Shown here: one piece after another, positions 43,144 to 51,815 of the stretch
How positions within the stretch are numbered: position 1 is the stretch's first letter
Layout of the letters: each line of letters opens with the position of its first letter
Assembly (NCBI GenBank): GCA_037138595.1
Contig: JBAXIB010000008.1
Location: 45,580-109,579, forward strand
Origin: UBA4742 sp037138595
GTDB taxonomy: Bacteria; Actinomycetota; Acidimicrobiia; Acidimicrobiales; Acidimicrobilacustridaceae
DNA length: 64,000 nucleotides
Reading direction: 5' to 3'
The notes under the pieces: model-generated
Database searches by the model: none
What the model saw: the letters and a program-made list of their open reading frames with translations, nothing else
Told to the model about the DNA's origin: nothing
Translations under genes and position numbers: made by a program

Positions 43144-44751
43144 GTGACTGTGTATGTGGCAGAAGAATTTACTGATTCCGAGTCCGATGTCCTTCGGCGT
43201 TATTTCACCAACCTCGATGGGCCAGTCTTCGCGCTCGTCAACTTGCCTGAGGTCGTTAAGGGTGCGCTTTTCGCTCGCTATTCCCGTTCGTCGAAGAGTC
43301 TTCGTCGACTGTTCCTCGACGAGTTCGTCAACGAGCTCGACATTTCTGGCGACGCAACGATCGATGCAACTGTTGGGTTGCGTCGCGCTGAAGAGCTCTA
43401 TGACCGCGTGTTTTTCGAATACGGCGATGATTCAGTAGCGCAGCTTGGCGGCGTGCATTTAGCGTGTGAACAAGCATCCAATTTGCTGACCAAGGTGCTC
43501 GAGTGGGGACGACTCATGGCCTACCTTGAGCAATCAACGCGTTACATCGCCTATGACGCCAGAATCGGCGGACGTTATCGGTTCCATCGTGACCCTGACG
43601 TGTTGATGTCTTCGCTCGGCACTCGTTATGTCGGCGACATGGACCGGATGTTCGATACTTACGCCGACCTGTTGACCCCTATGCAGGATTTTTTCCGGGA
43701 ACAGTTTCCGAAAGATCCGGCCTATTCTGATTTCGTCTACCGCCAAGCAATCCGAGCGCGTGCCTTTGATTCACTTCGTGGCATCTTGCCGGCGGCGTCG
43801 CTATCCAATGTTGGAATTTACGGCACCGGGCAAGGCTACGAGCAGCTTTTATTGCGGATGCGCTCACATCCATTGCCCGAGGCGCGTTCCTATGCGGGGC
43901 TGATGCTCACTGAATTACGCAAGGTCGTACCGTCGTTTCTGAAGCGGGTCGACCTTGAGGATCGCGGTGTGGCCTGGAGCAAGTACCTCGGTACGAATCG
44001 CGACGCGATGGACGAAGTCGCTCAACGATTGTTTCCCGACACCACACCGGTTGATCCTGCACCATTGGTAAGGCTGATTGACTTCGATCCTGATGCTGAG
44101 GTCAAACTCGTGGCCGCAATGTTGTATTCCCACCTGAGTCTTCCTGAGGACCAAATCGAGCGACGGGTGCGGGCGATGTCGGTTGATGATCGCATGGCGG
44201 TCATGCGGGCGTACGTTGGCGACCGCGCAAATCGTCGACACAAGCCAGGCCGAGCGCTCGAACGTGCTGGATATCGATTCGACGTTGTCGCCGACTATGG
44301 AGCATTCCGTGACCTCCAACGTCACCGCATGCTCACTCTGGAATGGCAGCCCTTGACGCCTCGACTTGGATTTACGCGGCCCGAGGCGCTTGACGCTGCT
44401 GGTCTTTCCTCAAGTTTCGACGAAGCGATGGAGCGTTCGTCCGACTTGTACGAAGCAATGGTTGAGCGATTCCCGAGTGAAGCATCGTATGCAGTAGCTC
44501 TTGCCTACAAGGTGCGTTTCGTCATGCAAATGAACGCACGCGAAGCGATGCACATGCTCGAATTACGCACTACGCCGCAGGGGCATCCTGCCTACCGACT
44601 GGTGGGCCAGGAGATGCATCGGCTGATCGCCGATGAGGCTGGACACCACGCAGTGGCCGAAATGATGCGCTACGTGGACCATTCGCCCGAGCCCGAACTT
44701 GGTCGGCTTGAGTCAGAACAACGAGCCGAATTACGACGTGAAGGCAGCTGA
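43144..44751 (+). CDS. Double-length ThyX-like protein (tandem, motif split)
   Basis: 535 residues made of two ThyX-like halves. ThyX (FAD-dependent thymidylate synthase) is usually about 220-250 residues with RHR-x7-S. In the N-terminal half the equivalent is WGR-x7-S (W121-G-R, S131 in EQSTRY), so the RHR is lost but the Ser-x-Arg-Tyr is kept. In the C-terminal half RHR is kept (393-395) but the serine is replaced by Pro403, and the ThyX C-terminal pattern NAREAMHMLELR is present. Such long forms are often labelled thymidylate synthase; whether this one makes dTMP is uncertain. It stands alone. Confidence 0.8.
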   Translation: MTVYVAEEFTDSESDVLRRYFTNLDGPVFALVNLPEVVKGALFARYSRSSKSLRRLFLDEFVNELDISGDATIDATVGLRRAEELYDRVFFEYGDDSVAQLGGVHLACEQASNLLTKVLEWGRLMAYLEQSTRYIAYDARIGGRYRFHRDPDVLMSSLGTRYVGDMDRMFDTYADLLTPMQDFFREQFPKDPAYSDFVYRQAIRARAFDSLRGILPAASLSNVGIYGTGQGYEQLLLRMRSHPLPEARSYAGLMLTELRKVVPSFLKRVDLEDRGVAWSKYLGTNRDAMDEVAQRLFPDTTPVDPAPLVRLIDFDPDAEVKLVAAMLYSHLSLPEDQIERRVRAMSVDDRMAVMRAYVGDRANRRHKPGRALERAGYRFDVVADYGAFRDLQRHRMLTLEWQPLTPRLGFTRPEALDAAGLSSSFDEAMERSSDLYEAMVERFPSEASYAVALAYKVRFVMQMNAREAMHMLELRTTPQGHPAYRLVGQEMHRLIADEAGHHAVAEMMRYVDHSPEPELGRLESEQRAELRREGS

Positions 44752-44867
44752 TCGAAGCCGGCCTGGCGGTGTGCTGGTGGATTTTTTTGCTGTGAAGTCG
44801 CACATAAGGGCTCCGCTGTGTCTATCATCCCGCCGCGGGAACTACTCCGGCCTTACCCAAGGAACAC

Positions 44868-45392
44868 ATGTCTGACGATGAAGTAATCGACGAGGAATTC
44901 GATTTAGCTGACGAACCCGACCTAGATGTCGACGAGGATGCTCTCCTTGACGGTGATCTGGGCGAGGAAGTTGACGACGACGTGTTGTTGGTCGTGGACG
45001 GCGAAGCCATCGTGCTTGTCGTTGGCTCCGATGAAGACGACATTGACGATGAGCCATCGCCGCAAGGTCGCAAGAAAGTCGCGGCCGAAGATGACGTTGA
45101 TGATGACGACGACGTTGACGATGATGACGTTGAGGCTGATCTTGATGCAATCCTTAAGGTTCGCATCGCCGCTCCGGAAGATGATGACGACGACGACGAA
45201 ATCGAGGTTGCCGATACTCGCGCAGCTGATGCGCCTGATGGCGTTACTCCTAAGAAAGCAAATGAGTTCACGTGTACGGGATGTTTCTTGCTCGTTAATC
45301 GCGGTCAGTTCGGCCCGGCTGACAACATGGCTTGCCCAGTAGGCGAGTCGGATTGTCCGGCGATCACCAAGCTACGGAAGTCAAAGAAGTAG
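44868..45392 (+). CDS. Very acidic DUF4193-like zinc-binding protein
   Basis: 174 residues, with Asp/Glu making up much of residues 1-120 in runs of Asp. The C-terminal region PKKANEFTCTGCFLLVNRGQ matches the DUF4193 signature (ADEFTC..CFLV), with a second pair CPVGESDC as zinc ligands. In usual DUF4193 proteins (about 100 residues) the acidic part is shorter, so this one is expanded. ATG with AAGGA upstream. Function unknown. Confidence 0.75.
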   Translation: MSDDEVIDEEFDLADEPDLDVDEDALLDGDLGEEVDDDVLLVVDGEAIVLVVGSDEDDIDDEPSPQGRKKVAAEDDVDDDDDVDDDDVEADLDAILKVRIAAPEDDDDDDEIEVADTRAADAPDGVTPKKANEFTCTGCFLLVNRGQFGPADNMACPVGESDCPAITKLRKSKK

Positions 45393-45412
45393 ATCCCTAC
45401 GGAGCCGATGAG

Positions 45413-46057
45413 ATGACCGACGACGCCGCTAGGTCTCAGGGGGAGAGTAAATCGCGTGCGAAGTCTCCGATCGATCAGTGGTTCGAAGTCTTCGTTTACG
45501 CACCTTTAGGTCTCGCTCTGGATGCACGTCGATTGTTTCCCAAATTGGTCGATCGGGGCCGTAATCAAGTTGTCCTTGCTCGAGTCATCGGGAAATACGC
45601 GGTCGAACATGGTTCTACCTCCGCCAGCCAATACATCGAACAAAGCCAGGCGCAAGCTGCGGCAATCTTGCACGCGCTTGGTCTGTTGCCTGAATCTCGG
45701 ACTGCCGCCGACGAAGCTGATCTCGCAGATTTCGAAGCGGAAGACATTTCATTTTCCGAAGATGACTTCACCGACGACGACCTCATTGGCAATTCTGATT
45801 TGTCTCTGGTCGAAACCGATGTGACCGAGGTCGGATCGCCTTCGACCACGAGCGATCGGCCGGTGCCGCTCCATCATGAGCCGCCAACGGCCGATCGCCT
45901 TGCCATCATCGACTACGACAACTTGTCGGCATCACAAGTAGTACCGCGATTAGGCGGTCTCGCCTCCGAGGAACTCGAAGATGTTCGTCGCTATGAAGTC
46001 TCCAACCGAGGTCGAGCCACGATCTTGAACAAGATTGCTCAATTGAAGTCGGCCTGA
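45413..46057 (+). CDS. Conserved actinobacterial protein with C-terminal helical domain
   Basis: 214 residues. The N-terminal part (about 20-90) is helical (IDQWFEVFVYAPLGLALDAR, VIGKYAVEHGSTSASQYIEQ), followed by an acidic linker (about 100-160). The C-terminal 50 residues (LAIIDYDNLSASQVVPRLGG, EDVRRYEVSNRGRATILNKI) resemble a domain found in many actinobacterial lipid-droplet or cell-envelope proteins. ATG 45413 is supported by GGAG 8 bases upstream. Confidence 0.7.
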   Translation: MTDDAARSQGESKSRAKSPIDQWFEVFVYAPLGLALDARRLFPKLVDRGRNQVVLARVIGKYAVEHGSTSASQYIEQSQAQAAAILHALGLLPESRTAADEADLADFEAEDISFSEDDFTDDDLIGNSDLSLVETDVTEVGSPSTTSDRPVPLHHEPPTADRLAIIDYDNLSASQVVPRLGGLASEELEDVRRYEVSNRGRATILNKIAQLKSA

Positions 46058-46579
46058 ATGTTGGAATCAGCACGAGTTGCTCGACCGAGCGACCAGTCTG
46101 CAATGGTTGGCCTAGCTGGCGAAGCAATCCAAGAGCTGTCACCCATGCGCGGCGGGCAATTGTGGGCGAATACCCTGGGCCGCACGAGCCCGTTGGACGC
46201 TTCATTTCTCTTAGATTCTGAAGACCCAACTACTTTCATGGTCGTTGGCTGCATCGACGAAGTGGTGGTTGGCTACGGAGTTGTTCGTCTGCAAGCAATG
46301 ACGGATGGCCAGAACCTCGGCGTCATTAGTGACCTGTTCACCCATCCCGATGCACGCGGGGTCGGGATCGGCGAGCTGATGATGAAACTCGTAGTCGAAT
46401 GGTGTCAAGAACGCGGCTGTATCGGCGTCGATGCAGTTGCGCTGCCTGGTAACCGTGAGACTAAAAACTTTTTCGAAACCTTCGGTCTCAAAGCGCGTGC
46501 AATTATCGTGCACCGATCACTTACCAGTGATGCTGATGAACCGCGCACCGCAGAAGGTGACGCACACATCACGATGTGA
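46058..46579 (+). CDS. GNAT family N-acetyltransferase
   Basis: 173 residues with a GNAT fold: the acetyl-CoA motif A is VISDLFTHPDARGVGIGELMM (residues about 90-110; R/Q-x-x-G-x-G/A form), followed by GVDAVALPGNRETKNFFETFG. It transfers an acetyl group to an unknown amine. The ATG directly follows the preceding TGA, so it is cotranscribed with the gene at 45413. Confidence 0.88.
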   Translation: MLESARVARPSDQSAMVGLAGEAIQELSPMRGGQLWANTLGRTSPLDASFLLDSEDPTTFMVVGCIDEVVVGYGVVRLQAMTDGQNLGVISDLFTHPDARGVGIGELMMKLVVEWCQERGCIGVDAVALPGNRETKNFFETFGLKARAIIVHRSLTSDADEPRTAEGDAHITM

Positions 46580-46584
46580 AAGGA

Positions 46585-47346
46585 CTAGCGACCCTTCCAT
46601 TCTGGCTCACGCTTTTCGAGAAAGGCTTTCGGGCCTTCCCAAAAATCCTCGCTGCTGGCGAGCCCCATCATCGACTTACCAGACTCCCGGAACGCAGTTT
46701 CGTCGTCAAGGGCGGGAAGTTCGAGCATGAGGCGCAGTGTCTCGCGAACGGCGAGCGGAGCGTTAGCTGCGATGCGGCCAGCTAGCACGAGAGCGGCGGC
46801 GAGCGCCTGACCGGGCTCCACGAGTTCGTTCACTAAGCCGAATTGATAAGCGCGCTCAGCAGAGATTGGATCTCCAGTGAGGCCAAGTTCGAGGGCAATG
46901 TTTCGGGGGAGCACCCGGGGGAGCCGGAACAAGCCACCGGCCGCCGCTACCAACGAACGCTTCACCTCGGGAATCCCGAAGCTTGCATTTGTACTTGCGA
47001 CAACGAGGTCGCAACTGAGGACGATTTCGGTGCCACCGGCAAGTGCGGGACCATCTACTGCGGCGATGATCGGCTTAGTCCGCGTTCGACTCGCAATACC
47101 GGCGAATCCACCTCGTTCAGTTGCGAGTTCGGCGGCATTTCCTTCGTTGATTGCCTTGAGATCAGCGCCAGCGCAAAAGACATTGCCTTCGGCAGTCAGG
47201 ACTCCGAGCCAAATATTCTCATCAGCTTCGATCTTGTCAATTGCTGCTTCCATGCCTCGAGCGACATCGCCGTTGACGGCGTTCTTCTTCTCGGGACGGT
47301 TGATTTTGAGGACGGCAATGCGTCCATGAACTTCGTAGTCGACCAT
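46585..47346 (-). CDS. Enoyl-CoA hydratase/isomerase family protein
   Basis: 253-residue crotonase. The oxyanion-hole and active-site regions are AGADLKAINEG and GPALAGGTEIVLSCDLVVAS, and both glutamates expected for hydratase activity are present (GGTE and FGIPE). It probably hydrates 2-enoyl-CoA in fatty acid or branched-chain breakdown. The start is supported by TAGGGT exactly 6 bases upstream. Confidence 0.9.
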   Translation of the reverse strand: MVDYEVHGRIAVLKINRPEKKNAVNGDVARGMEAAIDKIEADENIWLGVLTAEGNVFCAGADLKAINEGNAAELATERGGFAGIASRTRTKPIIAAVDGPALAGGTEIVLSCDLVVASTNASFGIPEVKRSLVAAAGGLFRLPRVLPRNIALELGLTGDPISAERAYQFGLVNELVEPGQALAAALVLAGRIAANAPLAVRETLRLMLELPALDDETAFRESGKSMMGLASSEDFWEGPKAFLEKREPEWKGR

Positions 47347-47352
47347 GGATAA

Positions 47353-47414
47353 ACCCTAGTCACTTTCGACGGCATCTAGCCATGTCAGAAACCTGACGCC
47401 TTCGTCGATACGCT
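47353..47414. promoter_or_regulatory. Divergent promoters of the crotonase and zinc-ribbon genes
   Basis: Minus strand: TAGGGT (47358-47353), 6 bases before ATG 47346, leaderless. Plus strand: TACGCT (47409-47414), with a leader of about 20 bases containing AAGG before ATG 47442. Confidence 0.45.
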
Positions 47415-47441
47415 TTGATCACAACACAGAAGGCGATAGCG

Positions 47442-47636
47442 ATGGCGACTGATTCACGGCACCTTCAGTGCCCATTTTGTGAGGACTACGAGGTAGCACG
47501 CCTGTACTTGGCCACCCTTTACCTTGATTCCTGCCGGTGCGCGTCATGCGGTGCGCAGTGGGACGAAGACAGTCTCAGTGGCCACTACCGGGGGAGGGGT
47601 GGCCACAGTTCGGCGATTGCCCCGAGACGTTCGTGA
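47442..47636 (+). CDS. Small zinc-ribbon protein
   Basis: 64 residues with two CxxC motifs, CPFC (10-13) and CASC (33-36), forming a probable zinc ribbon, and a basic tail. It overlaps the HAD gene by GTGA, so both are translated together. Function unknown; it may be a small nucleic-acid-binding protein. Confidence 0.65.
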   Translation: MATDSRHLQCPFCEDYEVARLYLATLYLDSCRCASCGAQWDEDSLSGHYRGRGGHSSAIAPRRS

Positions 47637-48172
47637 ACCGGATACCGATCTTTGATCTTGACGGAACGCTGGTGGATTCAGACGAAGCGCTGATTGGTGC
47701 ATTCGTCGCTTTGGGAGTCAAGCGACAAGACGTAACTTTTGGTCATGTCATTGCCGACGAATGCGCACGATTGGGTATCAGTCTTGATGAGTACATCGTC
47801 CATTACGACCCCGCGATGGCCCACCCATTTCCTGGCATCGACGACATGTTGCGGGAACTTGGACGGTGGACCATCTGTTCGAACAAGCATGTCGAATCCG
47901 GTTACGCCGAACTCGAACGTCTGGGTTGGAACCCAACCCTTTCGACATTTAGCGATGCATTCACCGGGGCGAAGGACCTTCGCCCTACCCTCGACGCACT
48001 TGACCTTGAACCAGCCGATGTGATCTTTGTCGGCGATACAGCCCATGATCGCGATTGTGCACACCAAGCGGGTGTCACGTTCGTATTGGCGGGTTGGAAC
48101 AGCAGAGTCGTATCTGCTCCTGGCGATGTCGTTGCCTCGCACCCAAGTGATGTCTTAAGCCTGCTCACCTAG
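47633..48172 (+). CDS. HAD superfamily phosphatase (phosphoglycolate-phosphatase-like)
   Basis: 179 residues with the four HAD motifs: DLDGTLVDS at the start (nucleophile Asp), ICSNK (Thr/Ser motif II), K in FTGAKDLRPT (motif III) and VGDTAHDRD (motif IV). A helical cap follows motif I. This is a subclass I phosphatase like Gph or AHBA phosphatase; the substrate is unknown. The GTG start overlaps the zinc-ribbon stop. Its last 18 bases overlap the end of the convergent gene. Confidence 0.85.
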   Translation: MNRIPIFDLDGTLVDSDEALIGAFVALGVKRQDVTFGHVIADECARLGISLDEYIVHYDPAMAHPFPGIDDMLRELGRWTICSNKHVESGYAELERLGWNPTLSTFSDAFTGAKDLRPTLDALDLEPADVIFVGDTAHDRDCAHQAGVTFVLAGWNSRVVSAPGDVVASHPSDVLSLLT

Positions 48173-49663
48173 GGGCGCAGGCTCGGCAGTTTCAACTGCG
48201 GCAGTTTCAATTGCGGCAGTTTCAATTGCGTCGGTTTCGACTGACTCGACAGGTAGTTCAACTACGGGCTCGATAGGTTCTTCGACAACTACTTCTACCG
48301 GTTGAGCCGATTCGGGAGCGGCTAGATCAGTTGGCGGAACCGATTGCGCCTCTGGGGGAGCTGGAACCGGCTTAGATCGAGCCTTTGAACCTTTGGATCG
48401 GCTTGATCGAGCGGCGGGCGGCTCAACCCCAAACAGGATCGCTATCTGTGGCACTCGGCTCGCAATCTTGCGAACCGCAAGAAGTAGCGGTTCGCCTGGC
48501 ACTGCCGGAATACCTTCCGCCACGACCAGCAGACGGACGGGAGAGAATGCCAACGCGTCGAGCACGGTCGCATACCGGTCGGGACTGGTATCGGCAGTTA
48601 ACGCGACATTGGTTGCCTCGGTGAGACTGGTTGCAAGTTCGACCGGCAACGGTGAACCCGCCTTGGGTGGTCGGGAACTGAGACGTAAGGCGCGAACCGT
48701 TCGACCGTCCGCGAGCGTCTGTGCGATTTCGGCCAGCCATGCGGCTTGCTCCTTCTCGACCCGTCCAGCTAGCGCGTCTCGTACATTTTGGGCGAGTTCA
48801 CGACTGACTTCATCACGCGATGCTTGATCGGCGGCAACGACCACTGATCGAAGGTCACGTAAATCGAGATCATCAATGTCGGCCATGGCCGCGTCGGCGC
48901 GGTCATGCCATTCCGCCGCACGCAGCCTTGGAAGAAGTTGCTCTGCGATCGAAACGACCCCATCGGGAGTGATCTCTGGAGAGCCCGAAATGCGAGCTTC
49001 TTCATTCTGCTTTTCGACTGCTTGGCGGACCGCTGGAATGCCGCCGAGCAGGACTGCCTCAGCAATCGGTTTCTGCTCCTCGGGGAGCGAATTGAGAACT
49101 TCGTTCCGGTGGACTCGTCCAGCCCGCAAACGCTTGGGCTTGGGCCGAGCGTCGGCTACTGGCTTTGGCTTACGTGCCGGCCGGTCCGACCGCGCAGGGC
49201 GTTCGGTTCGGGCGGGACTACCCGTACCGGTGGTTTCATTCGTATCAGTCCGTGACGGCCGGCGATCGCCGCCAGGGCGTGAACCTCGATCTCCACGCGA
49301 GCTGCGAGGACCGCGACGCTTATCGCGGCTACCGCGTTCATCGCGAGGACCGCGTTCATCGCGTCGTCCGCCACCTTTTGGCGCCAACGTCTCAATCACG
49401 AGCTGGTCATCGCGAAGCGGAGCCGAAATGATTTCGATGCGTTCGGGCTCGCGCCGTGCCCCTTTTGGGGGAGTGATCGCAGTAATGGTGATCCCTTCGA
49501 TATCGAAATCAGCCTCGGCGCTCACCACGTCCCCGACTTTCGCGCCTTCGTACAGCAAGCTTCCCTGAAGCTCGCCTTTCGGCTGGCGGGCCGCAGCCTT
49601 TCGCCACGTCCACGATCCGTCGTCTCGGCGGCTGGTCAGTTCAACGTCAATCCTGCGAGGCAT
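48155..49663 (-). CDS. Large disordered Arg/Gly-rich protein with repeats
   Basis: 502 residues. A small N-terminal beta domain (about 1-95; MPRRIDVELTSRRDDGSWTW, GDVVSAEADFDIEGITIT) looks like an OB/TRAM-type nucleic-acid-binding fold. Then comes an Arg/Asp/Gly-rich disordered region (about 96-165), a helical domain (about 175-400, NEVLNSLPEEQKPIAEAVLL) and an acidic Pro/Val tail with ETAAI/ETAAV pentapeptide repeats. RNA binding is plausible; no family was recognised with confidence. ATG 49663 has TAACGT 9 bases upstream. Confidence 0.7.
   Translation of the reverse strand: MPRRIDVELTSRRDDGSWTWRKAAARQPKGELQGSLLYEGAKVGDVVSAEADFDIEGITITAITPPKGARREPERIEIISAPLRDDQLVIETLAPKGGGRRDERGPRDERGSRDKRRGPRSSRGDRGSRPGGDRRPSRTDTNETTGTGSPARTERPARSDRPARKPKPVADARPKPKRLRAGRVHRNEVLNSLPEEQKPIAEAVLLGGIPAVRQAVEKQNEEARISGSPEITPDGVVSIAEQLLPRLRAAEWHDRADAAMADIDDLDLRDLRSVVVAADQASRDEVSRELAQNVRDALAGRVEKEQAAWLAEIAQTLADGRTVRALRLSSRPPKAGSPLPVELATSLTEATNVALTADTSPDRYATVLDALAFSPVRLLVVAEGIPAVPGEPLLLAVRKIASRVPQIAILFGVEPPAARSSRSKGSKARSKPVPAPPEAQSVPPTDLAAPESAQPVEVVVEEPIEPVVELPVESVETDAIETAAIETAAVETAEPAPLGEQA
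48185..48229. repeat. Three tandem 15-bp units inside the 48155 gene
   Basis: Units at 48185-48199, 48200-48214 and 48215-48229 differ at one base; a degenerate fourth follows. They encode the ETAAI/ETAAV pentapeptides. Such in-frame repeats can change number by slippage. Confidence 0.8.
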
Positions 49664-49776
49664 AGGGGACAAACGTTACCGGAGGCCACGATGTGAAGGC
49701 CAATGATCACGTTGACGGCTTGGTGTCGACGCTCGACAGATAGGCAAGAGGAGCGGCGCTCTGCTTTCATATCGTC

Positions 49777-50244
49777 ATGACAACTTCCGACGGCATTCCT
49801 GCAGCAATCCATCGAGGTGAAGAAGAACTTCCCTTTATCGACCTTGGCGATGGTTCAACCTTGCAGCTCCTGCAAGTTGACCTCGATGCCGGCTTATGGG
49901 TTATTCGTAACCGCTTCAAGCCAGGCATGAAGGTGCAAAAGCATCGACACACTGGTCCGGTTTTCGCGTTCACCCAATCCGGCTGCTGGAAATATGAGGA
50001 GTATCCAGAAATCAATCGTGCCGGCTCCTATCTCTACGAACCCGCTGGGTCAGTGCATACCTTGATCGTGCCTGAGGGCAATACCGAAGATACCGATGTG
50101 TGGTTTTCGATTACCGGAGCGAATTTGAACCTCGATGCCGATGGAAACGTCGACATGGTGATTGATGCTGGGACGGTTCTCGAGTTCTACCTGGCAATGT
50201 GTGAAGCCGAAGGATATTCCCGTCCGAACGTCATCGGAATCTGA
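49777..50244 (+). CDS. Cupin-domain protein, ChrR/2,4'-dihydroxyacetophenone dioxygenase-like
   Basis: 155 residues forming one cupin barrel. Metal ligands are probably in QKHRHTGPVFAFTQSG (two His) and EPAGSVHTL (His). It resembles the dioxygenase group that cleaves acetyl-aromatic or diketone compounds (2,4'-dihydroxyacetophenone dioxygenase). The reaction is not certain. It stands alone. Confidence 0.75.
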   Translation: MTTSDGIPAAIHRGEEELPFIDLGDGSTLQLLQVDLDAGLWVIRNRFKPGMKVQKHRHTGPVFAFTQSGCWKYEEYPEINRAGSYLYEPAGSVHTLIVPEGNTEDTDVWFSITGANLNLDADGNVDMVIDAGTVLEFYLAMCEAEGYSRPNVIGI

Positions 50245-50259
50245 CTCAACGGTGGTGGC

Positions 50260-50757
50260 TCAGGCCACAGATTCAGCTGTCGCGGCGAGTTTCTCCAATG
50301 TGCGCTCGATTTCCTGCTTCGCGTGAACCGAGCGATCACCAATACCACTTACCATGCGACCCACAACACGCATGGTGCGACCACGATCATCAAGCCAAGT
50401 TTCGGTGACGACGCAGCCGGATTCGCTCGGGACAATGTCATAAGCCCACCGAGCAATGGCGAAGCCAAGAGCCGAGACCCGAAACGCGAATGACACACCA
50501 GGCTCACACGACGTGACCATCGCGTGCGTCGACCATGTGCGGCTTCCCTGCGCGTTTGTCCCTTTGAATCGAGCGCCGAGTGCTGGCCCCGTTGAACCCT
50601 TGATCCAGGTTCCTCCAGTGTTTTCTGGAGACAACTCTGCCATTCTGCGCAGGTCGGAGACCAAAGCCCAGACTGTTTCGGGCGAGGCCGCAATCGGTCG
50701 CGATCCCGAAATACTCCGAACAACTTCGCCGATACTTCGATCAACGAATTCGCCCAT
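50260..50757 (-). CDS. SRPBCC (START-like) family protein
   Basis: 165 residues with the helix-grip fold: SGSRPIAASPETVWALVSDL at the start, then strands and a long C-terminal helix. Such proteins bind hydrophobic ligands or act as polyketide cyclases; in actinobacteria they are common in lipid metabolism. The ATG overlaps the preceding stop (TGATG), so it is coupled to the gene at 51647. A short GTGGC/GCCAC inverted repeat lies at its end. Confidence 0.85.
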   Translation of the reverse strand: MGEFVDRSIGEVVRSISGSRPIAASPETVWALVSDLRRMAELSPENTGGTWIKGSTGPALGARFKGTNAQGSRTWSTHAMVTSCEPGVSFAFRVSALGFAIARWAYDIVPSESGCVVTETWLDDRGRTMRVVGRMVSGIGDRSVHAKQEIERTLEKLAATAESVA

Positions 50758-51647
50758 CAGAACTCCTCGGATTCAGTAATTGCCAGAAAGTGTTGTCGAT
50801 CGGCATGGTAAGCATCGGAATCAGCAACGATATCTTCAGCCAGTCGCATCACTTCATCCTCGGAGACCGGTCGAAGCGCGAGTCGTGTCACTCGCACAAC
50901 ACCAAAGGCCGACAAGCCCGCGCCCGCTCCGATGCCTACGAGTGGGATCAAACCCCGTGCAAATCGCGCTGCGGTCCGTGCAATCAGTTTTTCGCCAAGC
51001 CAGGTCGCAGCGTCATGGGCGACCCTACCGCTTGCCCTCCGTCCTGCCGATCGGCCGTAGCCGGCTGCCTCAGCCAAGTCAGTAATAACTGCAGCGGGAT
51101 CAGGCGAACGGCCGGCAGCGAGGTACTGGCGGGTGCGCGCAGAAGCAGCAACATAACTCTCGAAAATCTCACCGACTACCGCGGCCATGATCGCGACGGT
51201 CGTCGCGGTACCAGCTGAGCCAAAAGCCGCAACTTCCTCGGTCAACGCGGCAAATGCACCACCGGCACCGGCAAGCGCGACATGCCGGAGATCGCTATCA
51301 CCCGGTACGGGATAGTGAACCGCAGTGACAATGACGACCCGCTCCGCATGGAGAAGTCGACCGGCGACCCGTCGAAGCGAGCGCTCGACGACGTCTCGAC
51401 GAAATGCCTTCCGTCGGCGCAACCCGGCGACTTCGTCGTAGACATCGGCAGCAATGTCGTTCCACAAGTCACGCAATTCGGACTGCAATTCTTGCGGCAG
51501 CGTCGAGTTCCGTAACCGCCGGGGAGCCGCGCTATCGAAATTGATTCGTTGTGCGATGTTCGGAGGTAAATCGACGAGGTCGAGATGGCGACCATCGAGA
51601 TTATTGCCGTCGCGAGGGTCCCGAGGCGTAAGTCCGCTAGATGCCAT
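50757..51647 (-). CDS. Hypothetical protein with hydrophobic Gly-rich core (EcsC-like?)
   Basis: 296 residues. Helical throughout, with Ala/Gly-rich hydrophobic stretches (HVALAGAGGAFAALTEEVAA; RGLIPLVGIGAGAGLSAFG) resembling the membrane-inserting helices of EcsC-family proteins. The match is weak. TAGGGT exactly 6 bases upstream fixes the ATG. It is cotranscribed with the SRPBCC gene. Confidence 0.6.
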   Translation of the reverse strand: MASSGLTPRDPRDGNNLDGRHLDLVDLPPNIAQRINFDSAAPRRLRNSTLPQELQSELRDLWNDIAADVYDEVAGLRRRKAFRRDVVERSLRRVAGRLLHAERVVIVTAVHYPVPGDSDLRHVALAGAGGAFAALTEEVAAFGSAGTATTVAIMAAVVGEIFESYVAASARTRQYLAAGRSPDPAAVITDLAEAAGYGRSAGRRASGRVAHDAATWLGEKLIARTAARFARGLIPLVGIGAGAGLSAFGVVRVTRLALRPVSEDEVMRLAEDIVADSDAYHADRQHFLAITESEEF

Positions 51648-51653
51648 CGCTTG

Positions 51654-51659
51654 ACCCTA
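51654..51659 (-). promoter_or_regulatory. Candidate leaderless -10 (TAGGGT)
   Basis: On the minus strand TAGGGT ends 6 bases before ATG 51647; no ribosome binding site. Confidence 0.5.
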
Positions 51660-51815
51660 GGTCGCGCCCTGCTTCCATGTGGTTCAGACGTCGTCAGACG
51701 GTTGTCCAGCCTCGTCCGAAAGCGGTCGATATGGTCAGCATGCTCAGCGCAGCGCAGGGGTTAACGAGTATCCTCGGGAAATCGCTCGGTCGCAGTGGCC
51801 GGCTAGGGGAGTGAC

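Noticed and set aside
44825..45271. Ser-rich open frame antisense to the acidic protein
   Set aside because: Poly-Ser is the mirror image of GAT/GAC runs; no start signal.
46843..47352. Long open frame antisense to the crotonase gene
   Set aside because: It mirrors the codon pattern of a clear enzyme gene and has no recognisable domain.
48876..49568. Arg/Pro/Ser-rich 230-codon frame antisense to the repeat protein
   Set aside because: It is compositional mirror of the Arg/Gly-rich region; no start signal or homology.
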